Shown here: in pieces, positions 46,866 through 57,634 of the stretch
How positions within the stretch are numbered: the stretch's first letter is position 1
How the letters are laid out: the number at the start of each line of letters is the position of its first letter
From: Fusarium oxysporum f. sp. lycopersici 4287
Lineage: Eukaryota > Ascomycota > Sordariomycetes > Hypocreales > Nectriaceae
Direction of reading: 5' to 3'
Length of the DNA stretch: 64,000 nt
Assembly: GCF_000149955.1 (NCBI RefSeq)
Contig: NC_030992.1
Span: 2,927,059-2,991,058, forward strand
The notes under the pieces: model-generated
The model's database searches: none
The model's input: the letters and a program-made list of their open reading frames with translations, nothing else
What the model was told of the DNA's origin: nothing
Program-made: the position numbers and the translations under genes

Positions 46866-48957
46866 GGTTGATTTGCGATGCATCATGTATATTAGTTACG
46901 GTACGCTCATTAGCTGATTTGCGAGGCATGTTGGAGTTGCTGGAGTTTGTTTTAGGGTGGTGAGGTAACAAGGCTACAGGCAAAAGGGCACATGTTAGGA
47001 TGGCGCATGATGAATCAAATTTTTTATGATGACTGAAGCGTCTAGAAAGTCCATGACAAAATGAGCTGAAGGCATTGGACAGCTGTAATGCCGTTGTATC
47101 CGCTTCAGGAATGTCGTAACGCTCAGCGTCCAAACGTCGAATCGGGAGTGAGATTTGGGCAAGGTAGCATCTAAGAAGAAGTTCTCCGCTTAGAATGGCC
47201 AAAACACATCCCAATGATACCACAGTACATGAATACACATATGTACGCGTGTGCATTTGGTGCCAGGGGCTGTGATCTCTCATGTTTCTCAATCTTAAAA
47301 CCAGAAACAGCGGCCGCCTCCGTCCAAGCTCTAAAGGCGATCCCCAGAGTCGAGGGTCCAGTAGAAGAAGAGCATGGTGCAGCACTGCAGGTATACCAAT
47401 GGAGTGGTTTCAGTTAAAAGAGGAGGTGGCAGTTCTAGAGCATTGACGGTAATGAGCCATGTCATGCTGCTACTGTACCTCTGTGTGAGTTGGCTTGTGG
47501 CTGGGACAGCTCTAGTGGAATAGTCTTGTCACGAGGTTGGAGGAGAGTTGACAGTCACGAGATATTTACTCGAGGCATAGTACATGCCTACCTGTATAAG
47601 CTGAGTAGTAGACATGCTTGATTATTTTGAGCAGGTCAATAGCATAATATGATCTGACCAGGATACAAACTCTGCCCGCCGCATTGATGCTTCTTCACTT
47701 CTCATGAGCATCCATTCTGTTAGACCAAAACCTCTCGGGTTTCCTCCCTTGTGATCCCTGCTGATTGATTTTCCATCCACCCCTTTCTGCCCGACCATCT
47801 GGTCTCAGCCAACGAAAAAGCAAGTTCATCTTGTTGATCCCTGTATCCTAGAACGCTTGATTCACCCGCCTGACCAACGCCCCCGGCCTATGGGAGATGC
47901 TGTGCGACCATGCCTTTTGCCCCGGATGGCTTACCCCGGACTTGTTTCTTGGGGTTTTTCTTGGGCATGTTACCTTGAGGGACTACAGTATAGGACATAC
48001 TGTTGCTCGACTAGTTTTCTAGCTGCGACTTCTAGGAGGTGACCGTCCCAAAACTCTGTCTCTGGCTTCGGTCTACGAATAGGATAGACAGGCATGCTGA
48101 TGTATTAGGAAACCCCCTGTAAACCCCAGGTCATGGTTGTTGCGCCTTGGCCAGAAAAAGCAATCCGAATGTCACAGTCAGCATCTCAACTCGCTCGCTC
48201 GTGTCGGCCCCGGATTTCCCATCGAATTGGTTCGGCGTGATCCTTGTTCCTATTGCTTGCACTTGCAGGAGACTAGCTGATGTAGCTTGGTCCTGGTCTG
48301 TCTTGGTGCTCCTTGTCCAAGACGACCTTTCCCCTCTTCAGTCTTTGATTTTCTCCATCATCAGTTGCCAGTCGCCATTTCCAATCTCATTCCAACTATT
48401 TTACTCTTATCAATATCTCGTCTCGTCTATCTATCTCTTTATCTCTCTATCTGACTATCCTGAGTCGGATATACCATTTATTGTTGCTCCCCTTATTCCG
48501 ATCCCGCCTAACTTTGGCCTCAGCTCAGTTCCCCACTTTCGCTTGTCGACAATCACGCCAGTTATCCACCAGCATTGAACGTCTACACTATTGAGTAGAC
48601 AACTCTTGACGGCCTGAGAGGCTTGGGAGAGGCATATTAGGTGCACGGAACTGTCCTGACTCGACTCTGCTGCAACATTGAGGTCAAAAGAGTTGCGTCA
48701 ATTTGGTTCAAGTCATAGCCGGAGACATTTCAAATACCGAGCTCTTCACGCATCACCAGATACAACTTGTGATTATATCTCCAAGTCGAATCATTCTCAG
48801 CTGAAAGTCTTCGGCACTGAAACGCCAAATCTCTCTTCCTCGGCTTTTCTAATACCTGGCCAGCACATCCTCTCATCTTGTTTCACACTGGTTAAAGCGG
48901 ATGGATCGGACCAGGCAGCTCTGACAGCACCCCTCAGACGAAGCGCAAGCTGTCGTA
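46866..48957. other. Intergenic
   Basis: No supported gene. The 179-codon frame at 46846-47385 (minus) overlaps the HAM1-like gene end and lacks protein character. From about 48.2 kb the sequence is pyrimidine-rich, as in a long promoter or leader for the gene at 48958. Confidence 0.5.
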
Positions 48958-50178
48958 ATGGAGGTAGAGGCTAATGGACAGAGCTCAATCAATCTGCTTG
49001 AGCCCTGGCGCTGCCATTCTGCAGGCGGCTGCCACGATGACCTCCCCATTTCTCCACTGGATCTCGCTTCGGATGACTTGACTCAAGTCCCAAGATGTTC
49101 CGGCTCAGACCCTTTGTTCGAAGCATTGATGGGAGATTCGAAGTACCGTACTGTTCGGAAAGCAGAAAGTACTGAAGGCCATCGGAAGCCAAATGCAAAA
49201 GAAACGTTAATCCCGAGGTCCCGACCCGAAGGCCCGGGATTCTCTTTTCCGTCAACAGAGGATGCAAGAAACAAATCCAGCCCTTTAGACATACGGCCTG
49301 AACCAGTATCAACGGGATCTCGCGGTATCAAGAGAAAGCGCTGCAAGTCCGATGTCGATGGCTTCAACACAGCCGACCTGTGTGTCAAGAAACGTCGACT
49401 TCGTGCCGAACTTATCACGAGTCGTCTTTCTCAGCCTTATTCTCAACCTGCCACTCACATTCTTAATCGAGAAGGTCAAGAGGCTGGCGACAAGCGCTTC
49501 TTGAAGATGGCTACTTCAGTTGATATGACCCGAAGGATCGCACATCTTCATGCAACTTCATTTCTCCGCTTCTCGACTATGAATTGTCTGAGGAAGAGGT
49601 TGAGCCTCGGGCAGGCTGCAGGTAGCAAGAAATATGAGCAGGAAATTGCAACTATCACTTTGAAAGCTGCCGGCAAGACGAATTGGCGACCTCCGATGCT
49701 GCAGGATTCTTCGGCGGGCAAATCTCTGAGGATCTCACCAACTGGCACGGGAGTTGTTGGACCTTCAGGCATGATGGTATCGTCGGCAAGACCTCAGCCA
49801 AGCTACCCACCTCAAAAGGCATTTCAACATCCGAAACCCCCATCATGCCGACTATCTAATCCTGTGGCCCTTCCTCTACCCGTTAGTGATGTCGCTGCAA
49901 CTAAGAAGCGTACATCACCTCGACTCTTCCCCATCCGATCGCCAGAGTTACGGCCTACGGCGCCTTTACCTCCGCTGGACGATCTCGAAGAGGATAGTTT
50001 TGCATACATGCATCCTGCAGATGACGACTGGGACGATGTGGGCGATGATCAAGATAGTGTATATTCTGACTTCAGCGTTTTATTTGGACAGAGCGATGAT
50101 GGCAACAATGGCGAAGAAGACAGATCGTATGAGGAGTATTTGGATGAACTCGACGGCATCTGCTGGATGTCAAGATAG
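48958..50178 (+). CDS. Conserved fungal protein of unknown function, nuclear-like
   Basis: A single-exon gene of 406 residues. No named domain is recognised. Two basic patches (GIKRKRCKS and VKKRRLRAEL) look like nuclear localisation signals. The centre (about 145-225) has a compact, well-ordered segment with RLRAELITSRLSQPYSQPAT and IAHLHATSFLRFSTMNCLRK, the kind of helical core conserved among Sordariomycete proteins. The last 60 residues are strongly acidic (DDDWDDVGDDQDSVYSDFS) and end in DELDGICWMSR. The basic core with an acidic tail fits a chromatin or transcription role, but this is inference. The start Met is the first in the frame; a later Met is possible. Confidence 0.75.
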   Translation: MEVEANGQSSINLLEPWRCHSAGGCHDDLPISPLDLASDDLTQVPRCSGSDPLFEALMGDSKYRTVRKAESTEGHRKPNAKETLIPRSRPEGPGFSFPSTEDARNKSSPLDIRPEPVSTGSRGIKRKRCKSDVDGFNTADLCVKKRRLRAELITSRLSQPYSQPATHILNREGQEAGDKRFLKMATSVDMTRRIAHLHATSFLRFSTMNCLRKRLSLGQAAGSKKYEQEIATITLKAAGKTNWRPPMLQDSSAGKSLRISPTGTGVVGPSGMMVSSARPQPSYPPQKAFQHPKPPSCRLSNPVALPLPVSDVAATKKRTSPRLFPIRSPELRPTAPLPPLDDLEEDSFAYMHPADDDWDDVGDDQDSVYSDFSVLFGQSDDGNNGEEDRSYEEYLDELDGICWMSR

Positions 50179-50435
50179 TTAGGCAAATATTTAGTGGCGT
50201 CTCTGGGCATCTCGGGGAGCATTTAAAGGAATTATGTAAAGTATACTTCTAGCATTGGGTGGCAATATGTTCTTATTCATGTTCAATATGGCGATATTGA
50301 AGTATTATCCAGCTGCAAGGACTGGAACAAAAATAGGCTATACTGGTTTGTATTATTATTCGACCAGATGGGGAGGCTTAGATACACCACAGCTCAAGCA
50401 ACGGGTAACAGATTGACATTGATACGTGATTATGT

Positions 50436-51017
50436 TTATGGCTTTACACCAAGTTTAGAGGCTCTGTCGGTTGCAATATCGCACATTGCCTAAACACCGA
50501 ATTAGTAACAGAAGCATTAAGCTAACTTGCGAGTTATACATACCTGTAACGCTTCATCAACCTCTTTCGAAAAGTCGCCTCTCGAAATTCTAGCCTTCAT
50601 GTTCTCCATAATCTCAGGCCTTCCCCGTCCGTTCACAAAAACGACATATCGTAATCCGGGAAACTTTTCCTCATACTCCTTGTTCAGCTTTGCCAATTCT
50701 TCGCCTTGGCCTTGCAGGTTGGCCTGCTCTGCAGCTGACTGTGCTGAGTCAACTTTCTTGGCTCCTAAACGGGGATGTGATCCGAGTATTGAGAGAAGAG
50801 TCTCATCTGAATTGGCTGATGAGTTCGAGGAGGCGAGCGAGGCAAGGCGAGCCCTGCAGGCCTCAATTAACTCCGGGTATGATGTATACTCTGCATCTCG
50901 CACAATGGAGAGGAGAGTGGAATGGATTGCTGGACTGGGCTCGAATAGCAGATCCAAAGTCTTGATTTGCTCGGCTTCAGCTGCTACACGAAGATCTTGA
51001 GGTTGAGGTAGGGCCAT
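50436..51017 (-). CDS. OHCU decarboxylase (urate catabolism)
   Basis: Two exons, 51017-50544 and 50489-50436, give 175 residues. The enzyme decarboxylates 2-oxo-4-hydroxy-4-carboxy-5-ureidoimidazoline to S-allantoin after urate oxidase and hydroxyisourate hydrolase. The active-site motif LLSILGSHPRLG (H81) is followed by the conserved stretches QSAAEQANLQ, LAKLNKEYEEKFPGLRYVVF and VNGRGRPEIMENMKAR. The short second exon adds AMCDIATDRASKLGVKP, completing the final helix; without it the protein would end in a random tail. The C-terminus is not a clear peroxisomal signal. It is head to head with PRP19, 380 bases apart. The start at 51017 matches the family; a longer in-frame start at 51092 adds a non-conserved extension. 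Confidence 0.92.
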
Positions 51018-51397
51018 GATGGAGGTTGATGTTGGTGATATTCGTAGCCAATTGTCACAGTACGTATTCAATCTATGCTCGACATTCACCAAGACAGCAG
51101 AAAATAACTATTTCACTCAGTAGCTGTTATCGACAAGCAGTCACATCAATTATCGGATTACGGAGACATGCGAACTCGCTATTACCGGTGCCCCCCGCCT
51201 CGAGACATGCATCAAGATGATGCACGATAAGATACAGTCCACCTTATCTTATCATCCCGTGATCCAAAGCTCTGGTCAGTGCACTGGCAAAATCTCGACT
51301 AGGCCATTGTTGTCGCAACAGAGCTTCGAGCCGTTGATTTGCGCTATACCTGACGACAAGCAATTGAAAGCTCCACGAGCTCAAATTTGTAGTCGCC
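51018..51397. promoter_or_regulatory. Shared divergent promoter region, OHCU decarboxylase / PRP19
   Basis: The 380 bases between the two start codons must hold both promoters and leaders. No specific site is claimed. Confidence 0.6.
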
Positions 51398-53039
51398 ATG
51401 CTTTGCGGAAGTAAGTTTTCCAGTTTTGCCATCGATAAATAACGGTTCGCTGACCTCTTGACAGTTTCTGGAGAGGCTCCTCAAGAGCCCGTCGTTTCTA
51501 AGAAGTCCGGTATGTACTATCAACATCATCAACGCGCAGCTTTCACGGCTAACTCAGCAAAGGTGTTGTTTACGAGAAGCGCCTTATCGATCAATATATC
51601 AACGAACATGGCACCGAGCCCGATTCTGGCGAGGCCCTGACCACCGATGACCTCCTCCCCATCCATTCGTCGCGTATTGTCCGACCGCGTCCTCCTACCC
51701 TCACATCGATTCCCGCTCTCCTCGCTACTTTCCAGAACGAATGGGACGCGCTGGCTTTAGAGACATATAACCTTAAGGAGCAGCTTGCGCGCACCAGAGA
51801 GGAGCTTGCCACAGCATTGTATCAGCACGACGCTGCTGTCCGAGTTATTGCACGACTCACAAGGGAGCGAGACGAGGCCAGGGATGCTTTGAGCAAGGTC
51901 ACTGTGACAGGAGGTGCGGTCGATGGTGATTCTATGCAGGTCGATAGCGTGGAGAAGTTGCCAGAGGAACTTGTTGCCAAGGTGGACGAGACCCATCAGA
52001 CGTATGTTGCCGTCCTTCAACTATACGATTCGGAACTAACGAGCATGCAGATTATCAAAGGGTCGCAAGAAGCGTCCTGTCCCCGAGGGTTGGGCCACCG
52101 GCGAAGAGATTTCGGCTTTCGAGAGCGCGACCACACACTCCTTGCCTGTTCCTGAGGCTACCGCCCTTACTGTTGGAGGAACCAATGCCGCGGCAGTTGG
52201 AGGCTTGAAGGGACAGGCAGTTGTCTACTCTACCACCGAGGATAAGGTCGAGCAGTCTCTCTCAGTGGGTGAGCCTGTTACAGACGCTGTTTGGGCTGAG
52301 GCCGGTGTCGCATTTGCGACTGGCCAAGGCAGTGTCAAGGTCTTCCAGGAGGGTAACCAGGTTGCATCACTGAGTGAACATGCTGGTGCTGCTACGGCAT
52401 TGAGCCTGCACCCCAGCGGTGAAATTCTGGCCTCTGTTGGTACAGATAAGAGCATCGTGTTCTACGACTTGGTCGCACAGAAACGTGTTGCCCGCGCTTA
52501 CACCGATGCTGGTAAGTTTCTCCTGGTACACCCAAAGATAATTCTGTGCTAACGTGTTCCCAGCTCTTACATCTTGTGCCTTCCACCCTGATGGTCACCT
52601 CTTTGCCGCCGGTACCACATCAGGCGAAATCAAGCTCTTCATGACCAACACTCTTGAGCAGGCAGCTTCTTTCAGCCTGGGCGCCCCTATCCAGGCTCTC
52701 AGCTTCTCCGAGAACGGCTACTGGTTCGCAGCTACAGCCAAGGGCCAGACCATGGTCACTATTTTTGATCTGCGTAAAGAGGGAGACGCGGCGGTGGCCA
52801 AGGTTCTTGAGACTGGCGGGCCGGTCCAGTCCCTGGCGTGGGACTACAGTGGCCAGTTCCTCGCCACTGGCGGTGCGGCTGGAGTTACAGTGCAACAGTT
52901 CACCAAGTCCAGCAAGAAGTGGACCGAGCCTTTGAAGAGTTCTACACCATCCGTTGCTGTTCGGTGGGGAGAGTCTGCAAAGCAGATCGTAACAGTCAAT
53001 GGTGAGGGTGTGGTCAGCGTACTTGCAACAAAGGAATAG
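51398..53039 (+). CDS. PRP19: Pre-mRNA-processing factor 19 (U-box E3, WD40)
   Basis: Five exons close in frame to 477 residues: 51398-51410 (13 bases), 51465-51509, 51563-52001, 52051-52511 and 52564-53039. The first exons give MLCGISGEAPQEPVVSKKSG and then VVYEKRLIDQYINEHGTEPD, the U-box that binds the E2 enzyme. A coiled coil follows at about 95-150 (tetramerisation), then the conserved linker KGRKKRPVPEGWAT. Residues about 210-477 form a WD40 propeller (HAGAATALSLHPSGEILAS, CAFHPDGHLFAAGTTSGEIK and others). Prp19 is the scaffold and ubiquitin ligase of the NineTeen complex, which stabilises the active spliceosome and also acts in DNA repair. All domains are intact and length is normal. 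Confidence 0.96.
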
Positions 53040-53979
53040 ACTGGGGTTTAGATGGAATTTCGTTGAGAAGGAGACGCCTGGATGATTCCCTTGATAATTT
53101 GTATTATACGCCCGAATAAAGGGTCAAAGCAAAGCACAGAGGTTGGTGTTTGAAAATTGATAATTATGGTTCTGGTTTTTGCATATTGAAATGGGAGGCA
53201 GAACTTAGCACCTCTATTCTAAGTGACAAAAAAAGTACCGGGTAAACTTAACATAACTTACCTTGGTAAGTTTTTAGACTAAGTGGTTATTTTTGACACC
53301 GTTACTGAATGTCAGAAGTCTTCTTGCTCCCAGAGGCTGGTGTATTGTTTACCTATTGGTACTTCAAAACAACAACAAAACAACCATCACGAAAAACCAT
53401 CATGGGCTTCAATATAACAAGGTACCTATTGACAGTGGAGCCAGGCGGTATTAACCCCTTGTAATGAAGCCTTGAAGCCTATTCTTAGTGGCCACTTAGC
53501 GGGGTAAACAGTGTTCGCCAGTGCAGGGTCTCTACGCGCTAGAGTCCTGTCGTCACATGGGGAGCAGCCTTGCATCGATCGTCACAGTAGCGACATTCAA
53601 TTTCAACTTCCTTTCATACAACTAACTTTGATGCTTACCAACAACCTTCACCTCCCCACAACTCCACGTCTACACCTCCCAACGAACCGATACGACACGA
53701 TACAGACGCTTACGACTCCTCTGAGCATAATTCTATGTCTCATCATCTAATTCAGTCTTGCTGCCATAGCGCATTTGCTTAGCTTTCTCTACTTTAATCG
53801 CCACACTTTTCATCTGCTTCGCCCTGGGCGGCCATTCACTGTATAAGTGTTCACTGCCTCGGGTGATATTCAGGAGGCTTTATGCCGTGAATACGATAAG
53901 AGAGAACACACTATATCTCCAATTATAACCGTCTAGTCCTCGATACCTCGCATTCTAAGTCTTACACCACCTACCCAAC
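53040..53979. other. Intergenic
   Basis: No gene is supported. A perfect 8-bp inverted repeat with a 2-base spacer lies at 53255-53272 (listed separately). The part before 53980 should be the promoter of the RING protein gene. Confidence 0.55.
53255..53272. repeat. Inverted repeat, 8-bp arms
   Basis: AACTTACC and GGTAAGTT form perfect arms around TT. It lies in an AT-rich stretch just after PRP19. It could be a protein-binding site, a hairpin or part of a small decayed element. Confidence 0.7.
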
Positions 53980-55084
53980 ATGGCTGAAAACAGTGACCCT
54001 CTCGAGATGTTTGAGGCGGGAGGGGATGAAGATTTTGAACATTTTTTCGAAGGCGCTTACAGACCACGGCCAAATGCTGGAGATCAACTATTTCTTCCAC
54101 ATCCCAATGCACCCGCTGCATATCACAATACACGCCACACTCGCCGCTCACGAGCTGTTCGAAATTCAGCACTACACCAACAGCCGCAAGAAGCTACCCC
54201 TGTGATCGACCTCACGGAAGAGCCTGATTCTCCTGTGCAATCGCGAGCTAGACTCGACATCCTTCAGCCTGCGAGACCACCTGCAAGGAACCCGCGTAGA
54301 ACGAATTCCCAGCGCATATCACCGCCTCAGCTAGCACGCACCGATGGTACTTTCGTGGGACGTGCAGAGAATGTTATTGACTTGACTGCGGATTCTCCTG
54401 AAGAAGATCGATCACATTTCAGAGGGAGACGCGAAGTGCCTAGGCCGGACGAGCTGATCGAGCTGGAAATAATAAGCCAGCGACCAGCTCTGGGATCTCT
54501 ACCAAACTTTGCTGCCTTTGGCCCCTTCAGGAGATTGGCTGGTATCTTTGGTGCAGCAGACATAGCTTTCAACCCACCAAACCTTGACATTTCACGCAAC
54601 GCATTCGCACGGCAACCGACCCCAAAGCCACAGATGTCCCCGCCGCCCCCAACACGAGAAGGGTTCACTCGCAATACCTGCACCGACCCGGAGAAGGAGT
54701 CTGAAAGCGTGGTTATCTGCCCAGCCTGTAATGAGGAGCTGGCTTATGACCCAAGCGGCACAGTGACACAGAGCTCTGTGGGTACGCAGAAGGGAAAGCG
54801 AAAGCGAGCACCAGGAGAACACCACTTCTGGGCCGTCAAGAAGTGCGGACACGTAAGTTTTACAATTGTACATGTGGATTGCCACCAGAAACTAACATAT
54901 ACAGGTCTACTGTGCCGATTGCTATGAAAACAGAAAGCCTACGAAGGCGAACCGCGATGGCGTAGGCTTCCGATCCCCTGACGGGCGACCTGCGTCCGCG
55001 ACTCCAAATGATCTCCGATGCGCAGTGGACGGTTGTGATACCAAGGTATCACAAAAGTCGGAATGGGTTGGAATCTTCCTTTGA
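53980..55084 (+). CDS. RING-finger protein with two SUMO-interaction motifs (SLX5/STUbL-like)
   Basis: Two exons, 53980-54852 and 54905-55084, give 350 residues. Two classical SUMO-interaction motifs are visible: VIDLTEEPDSP at about 75 and VIDLTADSPEED at about 132, each followed by acidic or phosphorylatable residues. A RING-like domain begins at C247 (CPACNEEL) and continues as KKCGHVYCADC (C289, H291, C294, C297), with the last pair in CAVDGC; the spacing fits C3HC4 with a long first loop. Together these are the hallmarks of a SUMO-targeted ubiquitin ligase of the yeast Slx5/Slx8, fission yeast Rfp1/2 or human RNF4 type. It would add ubiquitin to SUMO-modified proteins in the nucleus. The intron falls inside the RING (after GH). 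Ligase activity is inferred. Confidence 0.8.
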
Positions 55085-55548
55085 TTTGCTGGCCTAAGAA
55101 CCTCACTTGTGGTCGGTCGTGGGAGTTAGGGGCAACGAAGTCACGAATGACGATAGGGATACTGCGAGCATAGCATTGGCGTTAAGGATTGTATCTTATC
55201 AGACACTTTTCCCCCTGAAGTCTGCAGGGCTTGTTTTTTACAGTATAGCGGTGATATATGTGATTTCATGGTGAGGATCAGGGGTTGAAAGTAAGGATAG
55301 CTTGGTCCAAGAGCATCACTAATCCTTAGACTAAGGTAAACTTCTCAAATAAAACAGGATAATATTCTAAACGCCGTCGCTATGTCGTGAGAAAATATGC
55401 ATAATTTGCCACCCAGCACCCGTACAAAAGGGTGATATGATGCCCTTAACTCCGAGCCATCGTGCGATCCCATGCCATGCTGTAATTACTCTCAGTGTTG
55501 TGCAATTCGGCCATTTCGGTAGTCGTCATCCAATGTACATATTTATCG
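55085..55548. other. Convergent intergenic spacer
   Basis: AT-rich spacer between the 3' ends of the RING protein gene (plus) and the coiled-coil gene (minus). No gene is seen. Confidence 0.6.
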
Positions 55549-57354
55549 TTATATCATGAGGTCTAGGTCCAAATCGTCGACCCATCCGCCGCCATATGAC
55601 TCTTGCGAAGCACTAGGTGCAAAAGGCTGTTGTGGCGGCTTCTGGTTCTCTTTGCTTTCTTGCTGAAGTGGTGGTAGGTGTTGTTTTGGAGTCTCTACTC
55701 GTTTTGGTGGAATTCGAGGGTTCATAATGTTGGGGTTGTTGGATAGTCTAGGTAAGGGTTTCTTAAGAGGTTGTTTAGATTGTTGAGGCTCAGTTCGCTT
55801 TGTGGAAGTTGTCGTACTAGTGTGTGGTGTTTTCTGTAGTGTTGGTGATGTCTTAAACGGAGGTTTTCGTGGCTGATTGCATTGAGCTGCATGTGGAGGA
55901 GGGTTGGAAAACACTGGTGGTTTTCTCATAGGTTCACGCGGTTTGCAAATTCTGCGAGACTCTGCTTGAGCTTGCTCTATCATACCAGCCTGCATGCGAG
56001 CGAGCTCGCGTTGCTGGATCTTCTCAAGCGCAGCTGTACGACGACTTCTCTGAATAGCTAGACACATTCTTTCGTGTGAGCCGGAAGAAGTGAAGAAACG
56101 TCTTGGTGGTGGAGGTGGCGAGTCTGAGGCAGGTTCAAGTGCTGGTAAGGGGGGCTGGTCTGAGGATTTCTCTAGTCCTTCATCGAAAGATTCCTCTTCC
56201 TCTTCTTCTGCAATAGGAGTCAAGTGTAAGGGAGCAGATGGCATTATGCCCTCATCCAGCTCTTCCTCAAGTTCTCGGACTTGTTGAGATGATGAAGGGA
56301 AGAAATCATCCAGGTTGAAGAGAATCGCTTGCGTGCTCATGGGTGGTTCTTGGTGTGGTGGACTTGGGGATCGTGATTCTAGATTGCGTTGAGGAAGAGG
56401 CGGTTTGGCAAAAGAGACTGGAGGAGCAGGTCGCTTTAAGCCCAAGTCTTCTGCATAGCGATTTGAAATGTCATTCCTAGTGACTTCCAGTGGTTGCTTC
56501 GTCGTGTCAAGTGCTTCTTCTGATATTTGGTTGCAGATCTTCTGGACTCCGTGATTCATATTGGATTTTGGATTGCCCATAGCTGCTTCAATATCCTCAA
56601 GAATTCCCAGGGCCAGATCTTCCTCGAAATCCGCATCTAATTCGTCCTCCAATCCTTCTAGCTCTATTTCGGGCATTGGTAATTTTTCTAGTGCCGTTTC
56701 CGATGCAACAAGGGCTGCTGTTTGTTCTGTAGGTTCTGCGATGGTCTCTTTTCCCCCTTCAGGTGATTGAGGCTTTGGTGATTCCCGTAGCGGTTTTGGT
56801 AGGTCCTCGACAATGGCTTCCATAGCAGCATCAGAAATTTCCTCATCGTCTTCCTGTATGTCATCAAGCTTCTGCGCCTTGGTTGCCGGTTGTTGTGGTT
56901 GTTCTTCGCTTGTTATCGCTTCATTCGTGTCCGTATTACTCTCATTCGACGTCGCATTGTCGTCTTGAATGTCGTTGCCTTGGGCATCTCTCTTTTTTGA
57001 AGTACCATTTCCTCTCACAAACCATGAAATCGTTTCCTGACTGGGTCGAACATTCACCAGAGGCAATCCTTTCTTTCGTTTCGCTTCTTTCTCCGCCAAC
57101 TCTTTCTCTTTCTTCTTGTCCCTCGCAACCTTCGCCTTGGCAGCAGCCTTCTCCCGTTCGAATTCCTTTCTGATTCTTTCCTGTTCGGCCCTCTCTTGTC
57201 TCCGTGACTCCTCCCGTGTGAGTTTAGGACCCTTGTTGGCTGCTTTGTAGGCGTTCCGGGCTTGTTTCGAGGTCATGGGCCGTAAGGGCGGTTTGTCGGG
57301 AGAATCCGCACGACCCGGGAATTTCGGGATGACCGTGAACGTTCGCTGGCCCAT
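55549..57354 (-). CDS. Uncharacterised coiled-coil protein with PCNA-box-like motif
   Basis: I start the single exon at 57354 (MGQRTFTVIPKFPGRADSPD), giving 601 residues; the frame stays open to 57687 but that would overlap the aldo/keto reductase end, and the upstream part looks non-coding. No named domain is recognised. Residues about 28-95 form a strongly charged helix (Lys/Arg/Glu-rich coiled coil). It is followed by GLPLVNVRPSQETISWFVRG, in which Q106-xx-I109-xx-F112-V113 resembles a PCNA-interacting box. A second conserved-looking patch is STQAILFNLDDFFPSSSQQ at about 340-358. The rest is disordered, acidic, then Pro-rich, ending in WVDDLDLDLMI. A nuclear role in replication or repair is possible but unproven. 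Confidence 0.75.
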   Translation of the reverse strand: MGQRTFTVIPKFPGRADSPDKPPLRPMTSKQARNAYKAANKGPKLTREESRRQERAEQERIRKEFEREKAAAKAKVARDKKKEKELAEKEAKRKKGLPLVNVRPSQETISWFVRGNGTSKKRDAQGNDIQDDNATSNESNTDTNEAITSEEQPQQPATKAQKLDDIQEDDEEISDAAMEAIVEDLPKPLRESPKPQSPEGGKETIAEPTEQTAALVASETALEKLPMPEIELEGLEDELDADFEEDLALGILEDIEAAMGNPKSNMNHGVQKICNQISEEALDTTKQPLEVTRNDISNRYAEDLGLKRPAPPVSFAKPPLPQRNLESRSPSPPHQEPPMSTQAILFNLDDFFPSSSQQVRELEEELDEGIMPSAPLHLTPIAEEEEEESFDEGLEKSSDQPPLPALEPASDSPPPPPRRFFTSSGSHERMCLAIQRSRRTAALEKIQQRELARMQAGMIEQAQAESRRICKPREPMRKPPVFSNPPPHAAQCNQPRKPPFKTSPTLQKTPHTSTTTSTKRTEPQQSKQPLKKPLPRLSNNPNIMNPRIPPKRVETPKQHLPPLQQESKENQKPPQQPFAPSASQESYGGGWVDDLDLDLMI

Positions 57355-57634
57355 GTTGAACTTGAAGACGACATTTGGCCAGCTTGCACGACAGGCGGAT
57401 GTGGTGTGATGAAGTTGGTGGTGGTGATTGAGTTTGGAGTGGCATGGAACGCGTGGGGGAGGGGACTGACGCGAGGTGGAAACGAGATCACGTGGGTCCA
57501 TGAACAATAACAGTATGACAAACACCAATTCTTGTAAGACAGCAAGATCCGTTGAATTATGGATAATGGACTTCTCAGACTCTTGAACTTTAGTGATTCT
57601 ATTGAAGTCCCTTTTATATCCCGTCTCGCGGTAT

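Noticed and set aside
46846..47385. 179-codon minus-strand frame
   Set aside because: Overlaps the end of the HAM1-like gene and shows no domain or signal.
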